DNA from: Firmicutes bacterium UBA2116
GTDB lineage: Bacteria; Bacillota; Clostridia; Tissierellales; Sedimentibacteraceae
Direction: 5' to 3'
Length of the DNA stretch: 64,000 nucleotides
Assembly (NCBI GenBank): GCA_002331025.1
Contig: DCYG01000040.1
Location: forward strand, 21,175 to 85,174
Of this stretch, positions 18,305 through 27,183 are shown in pieces; positions within the stretch are counted from its first letter, which is position 1; each line of letters begins with the position of its first letter. Made by a program: the position numbers and the translations under genes. Under the pieces are notes generated by a model. It made no database searches. It was not told the DNA's origin and saw only the letters and a program-made list of their open reading frames with translations.

Positions 18305-19333
18305 TTATTGCAGTACATCATTGAAAACACGCAAAAAATTTCCGCCTATAATTAATTTCGCATCATCTTCAGATATACCTCTTTTTAAGATTTCTTCAGT
18401 CAACAGCACCGCATCAGCATGAGAGCTTAAGCTGTCACTGTTAAAAGGTTCAAACTTGAATTTCATTTCACTTTCATAATAGTTGTTGCATAAGTCAAAT
18501 CCATATCCTACGTGAGAAGCCCCAACCAATTTAACCATGTACTCTATATGATCGACCAGTTTTTTAATAGGGTCCTCTCCCTCACCTACACCGGCAATAT
18601 TTTTATATGCATTTATTCCTATTACACCATTTCTTTCGGCAATTGCTTTTATTTGTTCGTCTGTAAGGTTACGCATTCTTCCATGTAATGCTCTTGCATT
18701 GGAATGAGAAGCGATAAATGGTTTATCGGTAAATTTCATTATGTCCCAAAATCCCTCATCATTTAAATGACTTACATCTATAAGCATATTCAACTCTTCC
18801 ATTCTTTTCACAGCCTTAACTCCAAACCTTGAAAGACCGCCTCTTTGACCTTCCTCCACAGGATTGAAGCTGCAACCGTCCGCAACATAATTTCTTCTTG
18901 ACCACACTAATCCGGCAGCTCTCACTCCTAATTCGTAAAATATTCTTAAAAGTCCTATATCATTACCTATTGGATCTAAACCTTCAAATGATAGTATAAT
19001 TCCTATTTTATTTTCTCTTATACAATGGTTCAGTTGTTCTTTTGATTTAATTAAAACAACCTCTCCGTCACATGTTTCTATATCTTCCATCAAAGCATTG
19101 ATTTGTCCTAATGCAACTCTTAATCCCATTTCAGGCAAAAATATATCATCCATAAATAAAGATGATACGATGATGTTAAAGCCACCCTTTCTGAAACTTT
19201 CAAGGTATCTGTTTTTAATCACTTCTTTTTCTCCGGCTAAATACCTGTTATATATTTCTCCGGCTAAATCTAAATGAGTGTCTATAACTACATTGTTCTT
19301 ATGCAAGTTTATAGCAGCATTTTTAAAGTCCAT
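18305..19333 (-). CDS. Membrane dipeptidase family protein (M19, renal dipeptidase type)
   Basis: M19 enzymes are binuclear zinc dipeptidases that cleave dipeptides, including some ending in a D-residue. The 342-residue protein has the first metal site VVIDTHLDLAGE, the middle LIDVSHLNDEGFWD and ASHSNARALHG, and the C-terminal IGGNFLRVF typical of the family. Despite the family name there is no signal or anchor, so it is probably cytoplasmic. It belongs to the peptidase cluster. Confidence 0.92.
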   Translation of the reverse strand: MDFKNAAINLHKNNVVIDTHLDLAGEIYNRYLAGEKEVIKNRYLESFRKGGFNIIVSSLFMDDIFLPEMGLRVALGQINALMEDIETCDGEVVLIKSKEQLNHCIRENKIGIILSFEGLDPIGNDIGLLRIFYELGVRAAGLVWSRRNYVADGCSFNPVEEGQRGGLSRFGVKAVKRMEELNMLIDVSHLNDEGFWDIMKFTDKPFIASHSNARALHGRMRNLTDEQIKAIAERNGVIGINAYKNIAGVGEGEDPIKKLVDHIEYMVKLVGASHVGYGFDLCNNYYESEMKFKFEPFNSDSLSSHADAVLLTEEILKRGISEDDAKLIIGGNFLRVFNDVLQ

Positions 19334-19439
19334 CTATTTCTCCTTCTGCATTAATATATAAGCTAATTATAAATAATATATGAAAAATTTACAAGCTTTA
19401 TTAATAAATAAAGGATTTGTGCTTTGCACAAATCCTTAG

Positions 19440-19469
19440 AATATCCTTCACTGCGTTCGGGATGACATA
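19440..19469. repeat. Dispersed repeat (TTCACTGCGTTCGGGATGACA)
   Basis: A near copy of the repeat at 8690-8722, lying between the M24 and M19 peptidase genes. Confidence 0.5.
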
Positions 19470-19479
19470 GAAAAGTTTT

Positions 19480-20577
19480 TTATTTATTTTTAATTATTTG
19501 AATATCCTTAGAAGCCTTATTTAAAACCTCGTTACCGTTTTCGGTTACAGCCACGATATTCTCTATTCTCATACCAAATTTATCTGCTATGTAGATACCC
19601 GGTTCAACACTGAATACCATTCCTACTTCAAGATATCTTTCATTGCTTTTCTTTATGTCGGGAGCTTCATGAACTGAATATCCGATACCGTGTCCAAGAC
19701 GTGTGAAGAAGTACTTTTCATACCCTGCATCTATAATAACGTCTCTTGCCGCTTTATCAACATCAGGTATGTACGCCCCTTTAACAGCTGCTTTTTCTCC
19801 TGCTTCTTGAGATTTAAGCACTATTTCATAAATCTTTCTTTCTTCCTCGGAAATATCTCCTACGAACACTGTTCTTGACATATCCGAACACATGCCGTTG
19901 TACTTGCATCCCCAGTCTAAAATTATTATATCTTTTTCTTGTATAACCCTTTGATCTGAGTTGTAATGAGGATAGGATGAATTAGGTCCCGAGCATACCA
20001 TGGTAAATCCCTCATCAGCACCCTTTTCTTTGAAAATTTCATTCATCTTTCTTGCTATATCGGCTTCCTTTATGCCCGGTCTTATGAATTTTAATAATTC
20101 TTCATAGGATTCATCCGTTATACGGGCTGCCATTCTTAAATCATTAAGCTCATTTTCATCCTTTATCATACGCATTTCTTCAAGCAGCGGTTTTCCGTTA
20201 ACAAATTTAACATCCAAGGCGTCCATTATCTGAAGGACAATAAATGCTCTTTCTGTTGAGTTAACCGCAATTGTTTTTCCTATGAGGTCATTTTCTTCGA
20301 AAGCCTTCTTAACCGTATCAGTAAATACGTCCCCGTCAAACCATCCGTAAACTTTTATATCCGGTCCTAACACTGCCTGTACCTCATCTGCAGTCAGCAA
20401 ATTACAAATATAAAAATATGTTCCGTCATTTTTAATTATTAATGCCTGGAATCTTTCACACAAATGTGTGTTATGGTCCATTATAAATTCCATTTCCTCT
20501 GATGGGGCTATAAGTATTGCATCAATATTTCTGTCTTGCAAAATCCTTACTAACCTGTCAAAATACTTTTTTCTCAC
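19480..20577 (-). CDS. Xaa-Pro aminopeptidase/dipeptidase (M24 family)
   Basis: This metallopeptidase removes an N-terminal residue next to proline. The 365-residue protein has a creatinase-like N-domain and a pita-bread catalytic domain with metal ligands in IILDWGCKYNGMCSDMSRT (two Asp), GHGIGYSVHEAPD (His), VFSVEPGIYI (Glu) and GMRIENIV (Glu). It fits the peptide-use cluster and could release proline or X-Pro products. Confidence 0.92.
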   Translation of the reverse strand: MRKKYFDRLVRILQDRNIDAILIAPSEEMEFIMDHNTHLCERFQALIIKNDGTYFYICNLLTADEVQAVLGPDIKVYGWFDGDVFTDTVKKAFEENDLIGKTIAVNSTERAFIVLQIMDALDVKFVNGKPLLEEMRMIKDENELNDLRMAARITDESYEELLKFIRPGIKEADIARKMNEIFKEKGADEGFTMVCSGPNSSYPHYNSDQRVIQEKDIIILDWGCKYNGMCSDMSRTVFVGDISEEERKIYEIVLKSQEAGEKAAVKGAYIPDVDKAARDVIIDAGYEKYFFTRLGHGIGYSVHEAPDIKKSNERYLEVGMVFSVEPGIYIADKFGMRIENIVAVTENGNEVLNKASKDIQIIKNK

Positions 20578-20593
20578 TTTAAACCTCCCTTTG

Positions 20594-20710
20594 TACGATT
20601 GATTATAAATTGATTAGCAATAGATTTGCGATTGATTAGCAATTGATTTATTCAAATCAACTGCCTATCCACCGCTTATCCATCGCCCATCTATTGCATA
20701 TCCATTGTTA
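20594..20710. repeat. Full copy of the GATTnGCAAT / ATTGCnnATC dispersed repeat
   Basis: The left half repeats units such as TTGATTAGCAATAG and TTGCGATTGATTAGC. The right half carries complementary-looking units (CTATCCACCGCTTATCC, then ATCTATTGCATATCCATTG), so the whole can fold into a long imperfect hairpin. Close relatives lie at 49486-49593 and, half only, at 2662-2705. Confidence 0.6.
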
Positions 20711-20712
20711 TA

Positions 20713-21861
20713 TTATACCACAGATGGTTCTAAAATCAAATTGCCGGTTTTAAATCTGTTTAAATTTAACATGCTTACATCTATAGTAGGCTTTTCTCCT
20801 AAAATCATTTCAGACATAACAACTCCCGTTATTGGTCCAAACATAAATCCATGACCGCTGTAGCCGACAGCAAGATAAAAGCCTTCGACATTTTCCGCTT
20901 TGTCATAAATCGGTTGCTTATCAGGAGTCATGTTATATAGTCCTGCCCACTGTCTCACCATTCTCAACTGCATAATAGGCGGCAGAATCCGTTCGATTGT
21001 TTTAGCCATTTCTTCGGCAAAATGCCAGCTTGAAGTAACTCTCAAATCTCTTGGTTCATTTTCGTCACCTCTGCCCATTATAAATGAGCCCTCCGGTGAT
21101 TGCTGTATATAAAAATTAAGACCGAAAGACATAACCATTGGACCCTGCATAGGCTCAACCGGCTCCGTAACAAGAATCTGATGTCTCTCTGAATAAACGG
21201 GTATATCTAGTCCGACCATGTCACTCAGCCTTTTAGAATGTCCGTTTGTTGCGTTTACAACGATGTTTGTTGAAATATATCCTTTATCAGTTTCAACGCC
21301 CACCACCTTATTGTTTTCAACTTTAACGTCAGTAGCTTCGGTAAATGTATAAAACTCTACGCCTAATCTTTTGGCCGCTCTGTAAAATGCATCCGTAGTT
21401 TTAAAAGGATTTAGAAATCCGTCTTTTTTGCAAAAGGCGGCACCTTTTAACACATCCGTGTTCAGATATGGTACAATTTCCCTGGCCTCCTGCAACGTTA
21501 ACATTTTGGAAGGAATGCCCAAACTATTCTGCAACTCTATATTTTTTTTAAATTGAATTAATTCCTTTTCAGTATCTGCAACAAGCAAGTATCCCTCTTG
21601 TTTAAATTCTACATCTCTTTCATATTCCAGAATTTCATTGGCATGCTCATAGAATTCTATACTCTTCTTTGCAATTTTGCAGTTCATTTCTGTTCCCCAC
21701 TGCATCCTTACTCCAGCTCCGCACCTGCCTGTCGAGCCGCTGCAAATATAGCTTTTATCTATAACAACAATATCCTTTACACCCTTTTTAGCCAGATTAT
21801 AAGCTATTGAGCAGCCTGATATGCCGGCCCCTATAATAACAACTTCCGCTTTATTCTTCAT
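20713..21861 (-). CDS. FAD-dependent amine/imino-acid oxidoreductase (DadA/SolA-like, HcnC-type)
   Basis: A DAO-family flavoprotein that would oxidise the C-N bond of an amino or imino acid. The 382-residue protein has the dinucleotide fold VVIIGAGISGCSIAYNLA at the N-terminus, then SGSTGRCGAGVRMQWG, and the C-terminal FYLAVGYSGHGFMFGP segment. It is the last gene of a five-gene set with two 2Fe-2S proteins, a ferredoxin-like protein and a second flavoprotein. This resembles HcnABC and multi-subunit proline, hydroxyproline or sarcosine dehydrogenases. The substrate is unknown; proline or a derivative is plausible next to an Xaa-Pro peptidase, but this is inference. Confidence 0.82.
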   Translation of the reverse strand: MKNKAEVVIIGAGISGCSIAYNLAKKGVKDIVVIDKSYICSGSTGRCGAGVRMQWGTEMNCKIAKKSIEFYEHANEILEYERDVEFKQEGYLLVADTEKELIQFKKNIELQNSLGIPSKMLTLQEAREIVPYLNTDVLKGAAFCKKDGFLNPFKTTDAFYRAAKRLGVEFYTFTEATDVKVENNKVVGVETDKGYISTNIVVNATNGHSKRLSDMVGLDIPVYSERHQILVTEPVEPMQGPMVMSFGLNFYIQQSPEGSFIMGRGDENEPRDLRVTSSWHFAEEMAKTIERILPPIMQLRMVRQWAGLYNMTPDKQPIYDKAENVEGFYLAVGYSGHGFMFGPITGVVMSEMILGEKPTIDVSMLNLNRFKTGNLILEPSVV

Positions 21862-22135
21862 CTTTTTTCCCCTCCTTTGCTATTAAACCCAATTTTACTC
21901 CTACAACCGGAGGTCTTGTAGTTTGAAATTTTATGTCCTTTATATTCTGACCTGTCATATTTGCAATTTCTCTCATCACAAGCTGTCCGCACGTTTTTCC
22001 CTGACATGGTCCCATTCCTATACGGGTTATTCTTTTTATTTCATCATACGTTACATAACCGTCGTTAATCAGATCCCTGACTTGCTTCAATGTAACATCG
22101 GAGCATCTGCAGATTATTGTATTTTCATTCATCAC
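21851..22135 (-). CDS. BFD-like 2Fe-2S-binding protein
   Basis: The 94-residue protein has the four-Cys BFD pattern, CRCSDVT near the N-terminus and GPCQGKTCGQL near residue 50. In related oxidase complexes such a domain is fused to the FAD subunit; here it is separate. It overlaps both neighbours by a few bases, indicating tight coupling. Confidence 0.85.
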   Translation of the reverse strand: MMNENTIICRCSDVTLKQVRDLINDGYVTYDEIKRITRIGMGPCQGKTCGQLVMREIANMTGQNIKDIKFQTTRPPVVGVKLGLIAKEGKKDEE

Positions 22136-22623
22136 TTTGCCTCCACTTTAATATTTCTTAAATCATATAAGTATTTTCTGTCTGCTTCCACAGTAACAAT
22201 CGGAGTTCTGTCAAATGATTTAGGATTTAATACGCCAACAATCTTCACATCAGTTATGTGCCGTCCTTCTCTGTCTAATCCCATAACTGTGTCCCCAACC
22301 TTCGGCAACGGCAAAAATTCATATGGTATTTTTATTAAAACAGTAGTTTCTGATTTAGAACCATCAACTATCATAATTGCAAGTCCCGGACATTTTGTCA
22401 GGCAAATTGCACAACCGGTACAATTATCTGAAGTAACGACCGGTATGGTATTTATATCCTCACCTATATTTATTGCATCAAATTTACATGCGGTTTCACA
22501 TGGATTACAGGGTATTTCCTTATAGCATTCTATAACTGCAACCGGTCCCTTATTTATTCTTTCTATAGAAGGGAATTTACCCATTACCATTTCTTTGCTT
22601 GGTATTCCAGTTTTCTCGAACAT
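22132..22623 (-). CDS. 4Fe-4S dicluster-type ferredoxin subunit
   Basis: The protein (163 residues) has Cys motifs CYKEIPCNPCETACKFDAI near residues 34-52 and CTGCAICLTKCPG near 73-85, enough for two 4Fe-4S clusters although spacing in the first motif is irregular. The ATG at 22623 is six bases after GGAGG; the TTG before it is less likely. It probably shuttles electrons between the two flavoproteins of the complex. Confidence 0.82.
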   Translation of the reverse strand: MFEKTGIPSKEMVMGKFPSIERINKGPVAVIECYKEIPCNPCETACKFDAINIGEDINTIPVVTSDNCTGCAICLTKCPGLAIMIVDGSKSETTVLIKIPYEFLPLPKVGDTVMGLDREGRHITDVKIVGVLNPKSFDRTPIVTVEADRKYLYDLRNIKVEAK

Positions 22624-22636
22624 CAATATCCTCCTG

Positions 22637-23719
22637 CTATACTACTATTTGTTCAATACCTGACAATATATGCTTACCAACAGGTCCTGAACGAAGCGCA
22701 TCTAATTGTTTTACGAAGTCATTTTTTCTTTCATCAAAATCGTCTGTCTTATATCCTATTTTTGCCGCAGCACAAAGACCGGCCAGATATCCTTCTACCA
22801 TGGCCGCACTTGCTTCCTCAACTCCTGTTGTATCTCCTGCAGCAAATATATTTTCAATTGTAGTTTCGTAATTTTCGTTTCTTAAAGGGACAAATCCGCT
22901 AAGCTGGGGAACATATTTCATTTCACATCCCCTCATGGCAAGAAGCTCATTAAGCGGAGTCAATCCTACCGAAATACACATAACATCAACATCAAATTCT
23001 TTTTCTGTTCCTTCTATGGGCTGGAATTTATCATCAACTTGACATATTACTGCTTTTTCAATAAAATCCTTGCCTATGGCTTCTTTTACCGTGTACGATG
23101 TCAAAATCGGCACACCCATTCTTCTTATTTTTGAGGCATGTACCAAGTAACCTCCTATCTTGGGAGCGGCATCCAATATTGCAACTACCTCAACACCTGC
23201 CTGCATTAATTGATAGCTTACTATTAATCCTATGTTTCCTGCTCCAACCATCAGAACCTTGTTTCCCGGTTTAACCCCGTGAACATTCATCAATGTCTGA
23301 ACAGCACCTGCTCCGTAAATTCCCGGAAGATCATTATTAGGAAAAGCCAATGATTTTTCAAAAGCTCCCGTTGCTACAACCACAGCTTTAGCCGAAATTT
23401 TGAAAAAATCATCTTCCTTATAAAGGGCAGTTATAACACCGTCTTCATACATTCCCACCACTGTTGTATCTGTTAATATCTCAACGTTTTCCTTGTACTT
23501 ATCAAGTTCATTCAATAAAATCTCGGTAATATCGATTCCCCGGGTAGATGCATATTGTTTTTCGGAGCCGAAGAACATATGTGTTTGTTTTACTAATTGA
23601 CCGCCTAAATATTTATTTCTTTCTATTATTAAAACCTTTGCACCACTTTTAGCTGCACTGATTGCCGCACATAAACCGGCAGGACCTCCACCTATAATCA
23701 ATAATTCTGCCTGTCTCAT
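22637..23719 (-). CDS. FAD/NAD(P)-dependent oxidoreductase subunit (HcnB-type)
   Basis: The 360-residue flavoprotein opens with LLIIGGGPAGLCAAISAAKSG, has a second dinucleotide fold VLMVGAGNIGLIVSYQL near residue 155 and the FAD-closing NIFAAGDTTGVEEA near 290. The BFD domain often fused to its C-terminus is encoded separately by the gene at 21851. It overlaps the upstream 2Fe-2S gene by 4 bp. It would link the substrate-side flavoprotein to NAD(P) or another acceptor. Confidence 0.85.
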   Translation of the reverse strand: MRQAELLIIGGGPAGLCAAISAAKSGAKVLIIERNKYLGGQLVKQTHMFFGSEKQYASTRGIDITEILLNELDKYKENVEILTDTTVVGMYEDGVITALYKEDDFFKISAKAVVVATGAFEKSLAFPNNDLPGIYGAGAVQTLMNVHGVKPGNKVLMVGAGNIGLIVSYQLMQAGVEVVAILDAAPKIGGYLVHASKIRRMGVPILTSYTVKEAIGKDFIEKAVICQVDDKFQPIEGTEKEFDVDVMCISVGLTPLNELLAMRGCEMKYVPQLSGFVPLRNENYETTIENIFAAGDTTGVEEASAAMVEGYLAGLCAAAKIGYKTDDFDERKNDFVKQLDALRSGPVGKHILSGIEQIVV

Positions 23720-24024
23720 ACTATCACTCCCTTGCCTTCCTGAGTTTCGACTATCATTCCTTCTTCAAGATCGGTTACACATGTTTTTACGTTTGCAACA
23801 CCGTTAACAGTCATCAGGCATGATGAACAATTTCCTATTGCACAGTAGAAACCTCTTGGCCTGTGTAAAAACAAACTCTTGCCAAGAACCTTAACTCCTG
23901 AAGCATGAAGTGCTGCTGCTATGGTTTCACCTTCATAGCCTTCAATTTTTTCACCGTTAAAGGTAAAATTAATTTTCTTATCTTTCTTAAATTCCAATAT
24001 AGGATGTTCTTCAATTCTCATCAT
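23716..24024 (-). CDS. 2Fe-2S-binding subunit (HcnA-type)
   Basis: The 102-residue protein has the ferredoxin-type Cys pattern CAIGNCSSC followed by KTC (about residues 54-77), and a GEKIEGYEGETIAAALHASG stretch typical of the small 2Fe-2S subunit of these oxidases. It is the first gene of the operon and lies 33 bp downstream of a sigma-54 promoter. Confidence 0.85.
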   Translation of the reverse strand: MMRIEEHPILEFKKDKKINFTFNGEKIEGYEGETIAAALHASGVKVLGKSLFLHRPRGFYCAIGNCSSCLMTVNGVANVKTCVTDLEEGMIVETQEGKGVIV

Positions 24025-24056
24025 ATCACTCCCATTTTAAAGATTTCTAATATTTA

Positions 24057-24072
24057 AGCAATTAATATGCCA
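24057..24072 (-). promoter_or_regulatory. Sigma-54 (-24/-12) promoter for the FAD/Fe-S dehydrogenase operon
   Basis: On the minus strand the 16 bases read TGGCATATTAATTGCT, i.e. GG-N10-GC in the full TGGCA...TTGCT context. It starts 33 bp before the first gene and has the same form as the promoter at 50738-50753. Confidence 0.8.
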
Positions 24073-24077
24073 AACTT

Positions 24078-24152
24078 ACATGTCGTTCTGAACGAAATGA
24101 AAAATCTCATAATTTGAATAAATTCCAAGCTGCGTCTGAAATGATATGCATC
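24078..24152. repeat. Degenerate dispersed repeat
   Basis: GTCGTTCTGAACGAAATGAA and, after a gap, AGCTGCGTCTGAAATGATA are decayed arms of the repeat family also seen at 8650-8725. The 24025-24330 interval holds this repeat, the hairpin below and two promoters, and no gene. Confidence 0.4.
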
Positions 24153-24184
24153 GACACACTGTCAAGTTATTGACGGTGTGTCGA
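24151..24184. repeat. Strong hairpin, TCGACACAC...GTGTGTCGA
   Basis: A 15 bp stem with one T-G wobble closes on a GTTA loop. It lies upstream of both the divergent sigma-54 promoter and trkA. No T run follows on either side, so it is not an obvious terminator. Confidence 0.6.
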
Positions 24185-24238
24185 TTTGTTGACATGTCGG
24201 TTTATTGACGTAACAATCGCAATAATTATTAAAATTTC

Positions 24239-24266
24239 TTGATTTTTATATGCTATGTGGTATAAT
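24239..24266 (+). promoter_or_regulatory. Sigma-A promoter for trkAH
   Basis: TTGATT (24239-24244), a 16 bp spacer and TATAAT (24261-24266) with an extended TGG triplet lie 65 bp before the trkA start. Confidence 0.7.
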
Positions 24267-24330
24267 ACACTATGTTTTAAAAGAAAAATACTTCCTAAGA
24301 TTATTTTATATCTTAAGGATTGGAGGATAT

Positions 24331-25689
24331 ATGAAAATCATAATTGTTGGCGGTGGAAAGGTAGGATATACATTAGCCCAGCATCTTGTAACAGAAGACC
24401 ATGATATTGTATTGATTGATGATGATACTGATGTATTAAATCATGCAGATGAAACCCTGGATATAATGTGTATAAAGGGCAACGGAGCAAGCGTTGAAAT
24501 ACTCAAAGAGGCAGGCGTTGATGAAACTGATTTGCTTATTGCAGTGACTAACGGAGATGAATTAAATATGATTTGCTGTGTTATAGGTAAAAAATTAGGA
24601 GCTAAGCATACGGTTGCACGTATCAGGAATACTGATTATTCAAATGAATATAAAATGCTCAAGCAGGAGCTTGAACTTGATATGGTGATTAATCCTGAGA
24701 TGGAATCAGCCAATGAAATCACAAGGATGCTTCAATTTACTTCAGCAGCCAATGTGGAAACATTTGCCAACAATATGCTTGAAATGGTAGAATTCAGGGT
24801 TTTGGAATCAGATACAATACTAAACATAAAATTAATGGATCTAACTAAGCAGCTTCCTTCTAAGGTTCTGTTCTGTGGTGTAAAAAGAGACAAAGAAATT
24901 ACAATACCTAAAGGTAACTTCTCGTTTAAAGAAAATGATTTGGTCTACGTAATAGGCGAAAAGAAAGATATTTCACATTTTTTTTCATTTCTAGGAAGAA
25001 GTTCTCAAAAAGCAAAAAACGTAATTATAATCGGGGGCAGCAGAATCGCTATTTATTTATCCTGGATGTTGGAAGACATAGGTATGCATGTGAAAATAAT
25101 TGAATTAAGTAAAGATAGATGCCTTTTGTTGAGTGAAATTTTAAATGATACATTGATTATTTGCGGTGACGGAACTGACCAGGAGGTTTTGGATAATGAA
25201 AATATTCAAACTGCCGATGCAATAGTTACACTGACTGATATGGATGAAGAGAATTTAATTTCTTCGCTATACGCTCACCAATGTGGTGTCCCTAAGGTAA
25301 TTCTCAAAATTAATCGCCATAATTATATTCCGATAATTAAAAAGCTTGGTTTGGACAGTATTATAAGTCCAAAATTTTCAACATCAAACAACATTTTAAG
25401 ATATGTAAGAGCATTGGTCAATTCTCAGGGAATAGCTGTTGAAAAGCTTTATAAAATTTTGGATGACGAAGCAGAGGTCGCCGAATTTACGGCTAAAAAT
25501 TCGCCTGATTTACTTAATATTAAATTAAAAGATTTAAATTTGAAAAGTGATGTATTGATTGCGGCACTGGTGCGCAACAAAAAAATTATAATACCTTACG
25601 GTGATGATTTTATAAAAGAGGGAGATAAGGTAATAGTTGTGACCAAGACAGGATTTATTACGGACCTCAACGAAATATTAGAAATATGA
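24331..25689 (+). CDS. trkA: Trk system potassium uptake protein TrkA
   Basis: TrkA is the cytoplasmic nucleotide-binding gate of the TrkH potassium channel. The 453-residue protein has two RCK units. The first has the intact Rossmann motif IIIVGGGKVGYTLAQHL at the start. The second (IIIGGSRIAIYLSWML near residue 233) has a degenerate glycine motif. Each is followed by a TrkA-C domain. I chose the ATG at 24331, four bases after GGAGG, over an upstream in-frame ATG that overlaps the -10 region. trkH follows 46 bp later. Confidence 0.94.
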   Translation: MKIIIVGGGKVGYTLAQHLVTEDHDIVLIDDDTDVLNHADETLDIMCIKGNGASVEILKEAGVDETDLLIAVTNGDELNMICCVIGKKLGAKHTVARIRNTDYSNEYKMLKQELELDMVINPEMESANEITRMLQFTSAANVETFANNMLEMVEFRVLESDTILNIKLMDLTKQLPSKVLFCGVKRDKEITIPKGNFSFKENDLVYVIGEKKDISHFFSFLGRSSQKAKNVIIIGGSRIAIYLSWMLEDIGMHVKIIELSKDRCLLLSEILNDTLIICGDGTDQEVLDNENIQTADAIVTLTDMDEENLISSLYAHQCGVPKVILKINRHNYIPIIKKLGLDSIISPKFSTSNNILRYVRALVNSQGIAVEKLYKILDDEAEVAEFTAKNSPDLLNIKLKDLNLKSDVLIAALVRNKKIIIPYGDDFIKEGDKVIVVTKTGFITDLNEILEI

Positions 25690-25735
25690 CTGATTTAAAA
25701 TCATTTGAAATAGCAACTTTTAACGGAGAAAACTA

Positions 25736-27181
25736 ATGAATTTTAATGTTTTACTTAAAACAACAGGCACTGTATTATTTTGGGAGTCAATTTTAATGCT
25801 TCCTTCATTAATCATTGCAATTTATGATAACAGTTATGATATAAACGGATTTCTCATTTCAATCATAGTTTCCGGCGCAATCGGTTTAATTTTAAAGAAT
25901 ATAAAAAGTGATGTTAATGATATGAGAAAAAGAGAAGGATATGCAACCGTTGCAATTTGCTGGTTAGTCATGTCGATAATGGGCGCACTGCCTTTTTATA
26001 TTAGTGGTTCAATCCCATCCTATATTGATGCTTTATTTGAAACAATATCCGGATTTACAACGACAGGTGCAAGTATATTGCAAAATATAGAAAGCATGCC
26101 GAGAGCTTTATTGTTCTGGAGAAGCTTCACTCATTGGATTGGCGGTATGGGTGTATTAGTTTTTACTTTAGCGCTTATTCCCTCAATAGGAGGACGTACT
26201 GTATTCCTGATGCGTGCTGAAAGCTCCGGTCCTGCTCCCGGAAAATTAGTTCCCAAGCTTTCGGAATCCTCAAAAATACTATATATAATTTATGCCGTTA
26301 TGACTGCAATTATAGTAATTCTTTTGATTATAGCCGGAATGCCCGTATTTGATTCATTTATACACGCATTCGGTACGGCGGGAACGGGCGGCTTTTCCAA
26401 CAAGGCTTTAAGTATAGGCTATTATAACAATCCATATGTAGATTGGATAATAACCATAGGAATGTTTTTGTTCGGTATAAATTTCACGCTTTTTTTCTCA
26501 ATTTTAAGAAGGGATTGGAAGAACATACTTAAAAATGAAGAATTTCGTCTTTATTGTTTTTATTCTTTTTTAGGAATTATGCTTATATTTCTAAACGTAT
26601 TACCGAAATTCCAATTTAATTATGCTGAAGCAATACGGCATTCTGCATTTACAGTTTCATCCTTAGTGTCCACGACCGGATACGCAACCACAGATTTTAA
26701 TCTTTGGCCAATGTTTTCTAAATCAATTTTAATGACACTGATGCTTTTCGGTTCATGTGCCGGTTCAACAGCAGGAGGAATGAAGTCAATAAGAGTTTTG
26801 ATATTGTTTAAATCAATACTTTATGAAATTAAGCGTACCATTCATCCAAGCTCTGTGCAAACAATAAAAATAAATAACAAATCCATAAACGATGATACGC
26901 TAAAAAGTATTTTAATTTTCTTTACATCCTATGTAATGATTATTATAATTGCCATAATTTTAGTGTCACTTGATAATTTTGACTTCATGACTACTTTTTC
27001 ATCAGTATTGGCAATGGTCAGTAATATAGGTCCCGGTTTTTCATTGGTAGGACCTATGGGTAATTTTGCAAATTTTTCAAACTTCAGCAAAATCGTTTTG
27101 TCAGCCTGCATGATATTAGGAAGATTGGAACTAATACCTATTCTGATTTTATTATCGCCCGCAAACTGGAAAAGACACTGA
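25736..27181 (+). CDS. trkH: Trk family potassium uptake protein TrkH
   Basis: The membrane subunit for K+ uptake. The 481 residues form four M1-P-M2 repeats; selectivity-filter loops are visible as TISGFTTTGAS, FGTAGTGGFS, LVSTTGYAT and VSNIGPGFS. Start codon context is weak but consistent (GGAG, nine bases upstream). It is convergent with cbiP, only 2 bp away, with no obvious terminator between. Confidence 0.94.
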   Translation: MNFNVLLKTTGTVLFWESILMLPSLIIAIYDNSYDINGFLISIIVSGAIGLILKNIKSDVNDMRKREGYATVAICWLVMSIMGALPFYISGSIPSYIDALFETISGFTTTGASILQNIESMPRALLFWRSFTHWIGGMGVLVFTLALIPSIGGRTVFLMRAESSGPAPGKLVPKLSESSKILYIIYAVMTAIIVILLIIAGMPVFDSFIHAFGTAGTGGFSNKALSIGYYNNPYVDWIITIGMFLFGINFTLFFSILRRDWKNILKNEEFRLYCFYSFLGIMLIFLNVLPKFQFNYAEAIRHSAFTVSSLVSTTGYATTDFNLWPMFSKSILMTLMLFGSCAGSTAGGMKSIRVLILFKSILYEIKRTIHPSSVQTIKINNKSINDDTLKSILIFFTSYVMIIIIAIILVSLDNFDFMTTFSSVLAMVSNIGPGFSLVGPMGNFANFSNFSKIVLSACMILGRLELIPILILLSPANWKRH

Positions 27182-27183
27182 TA

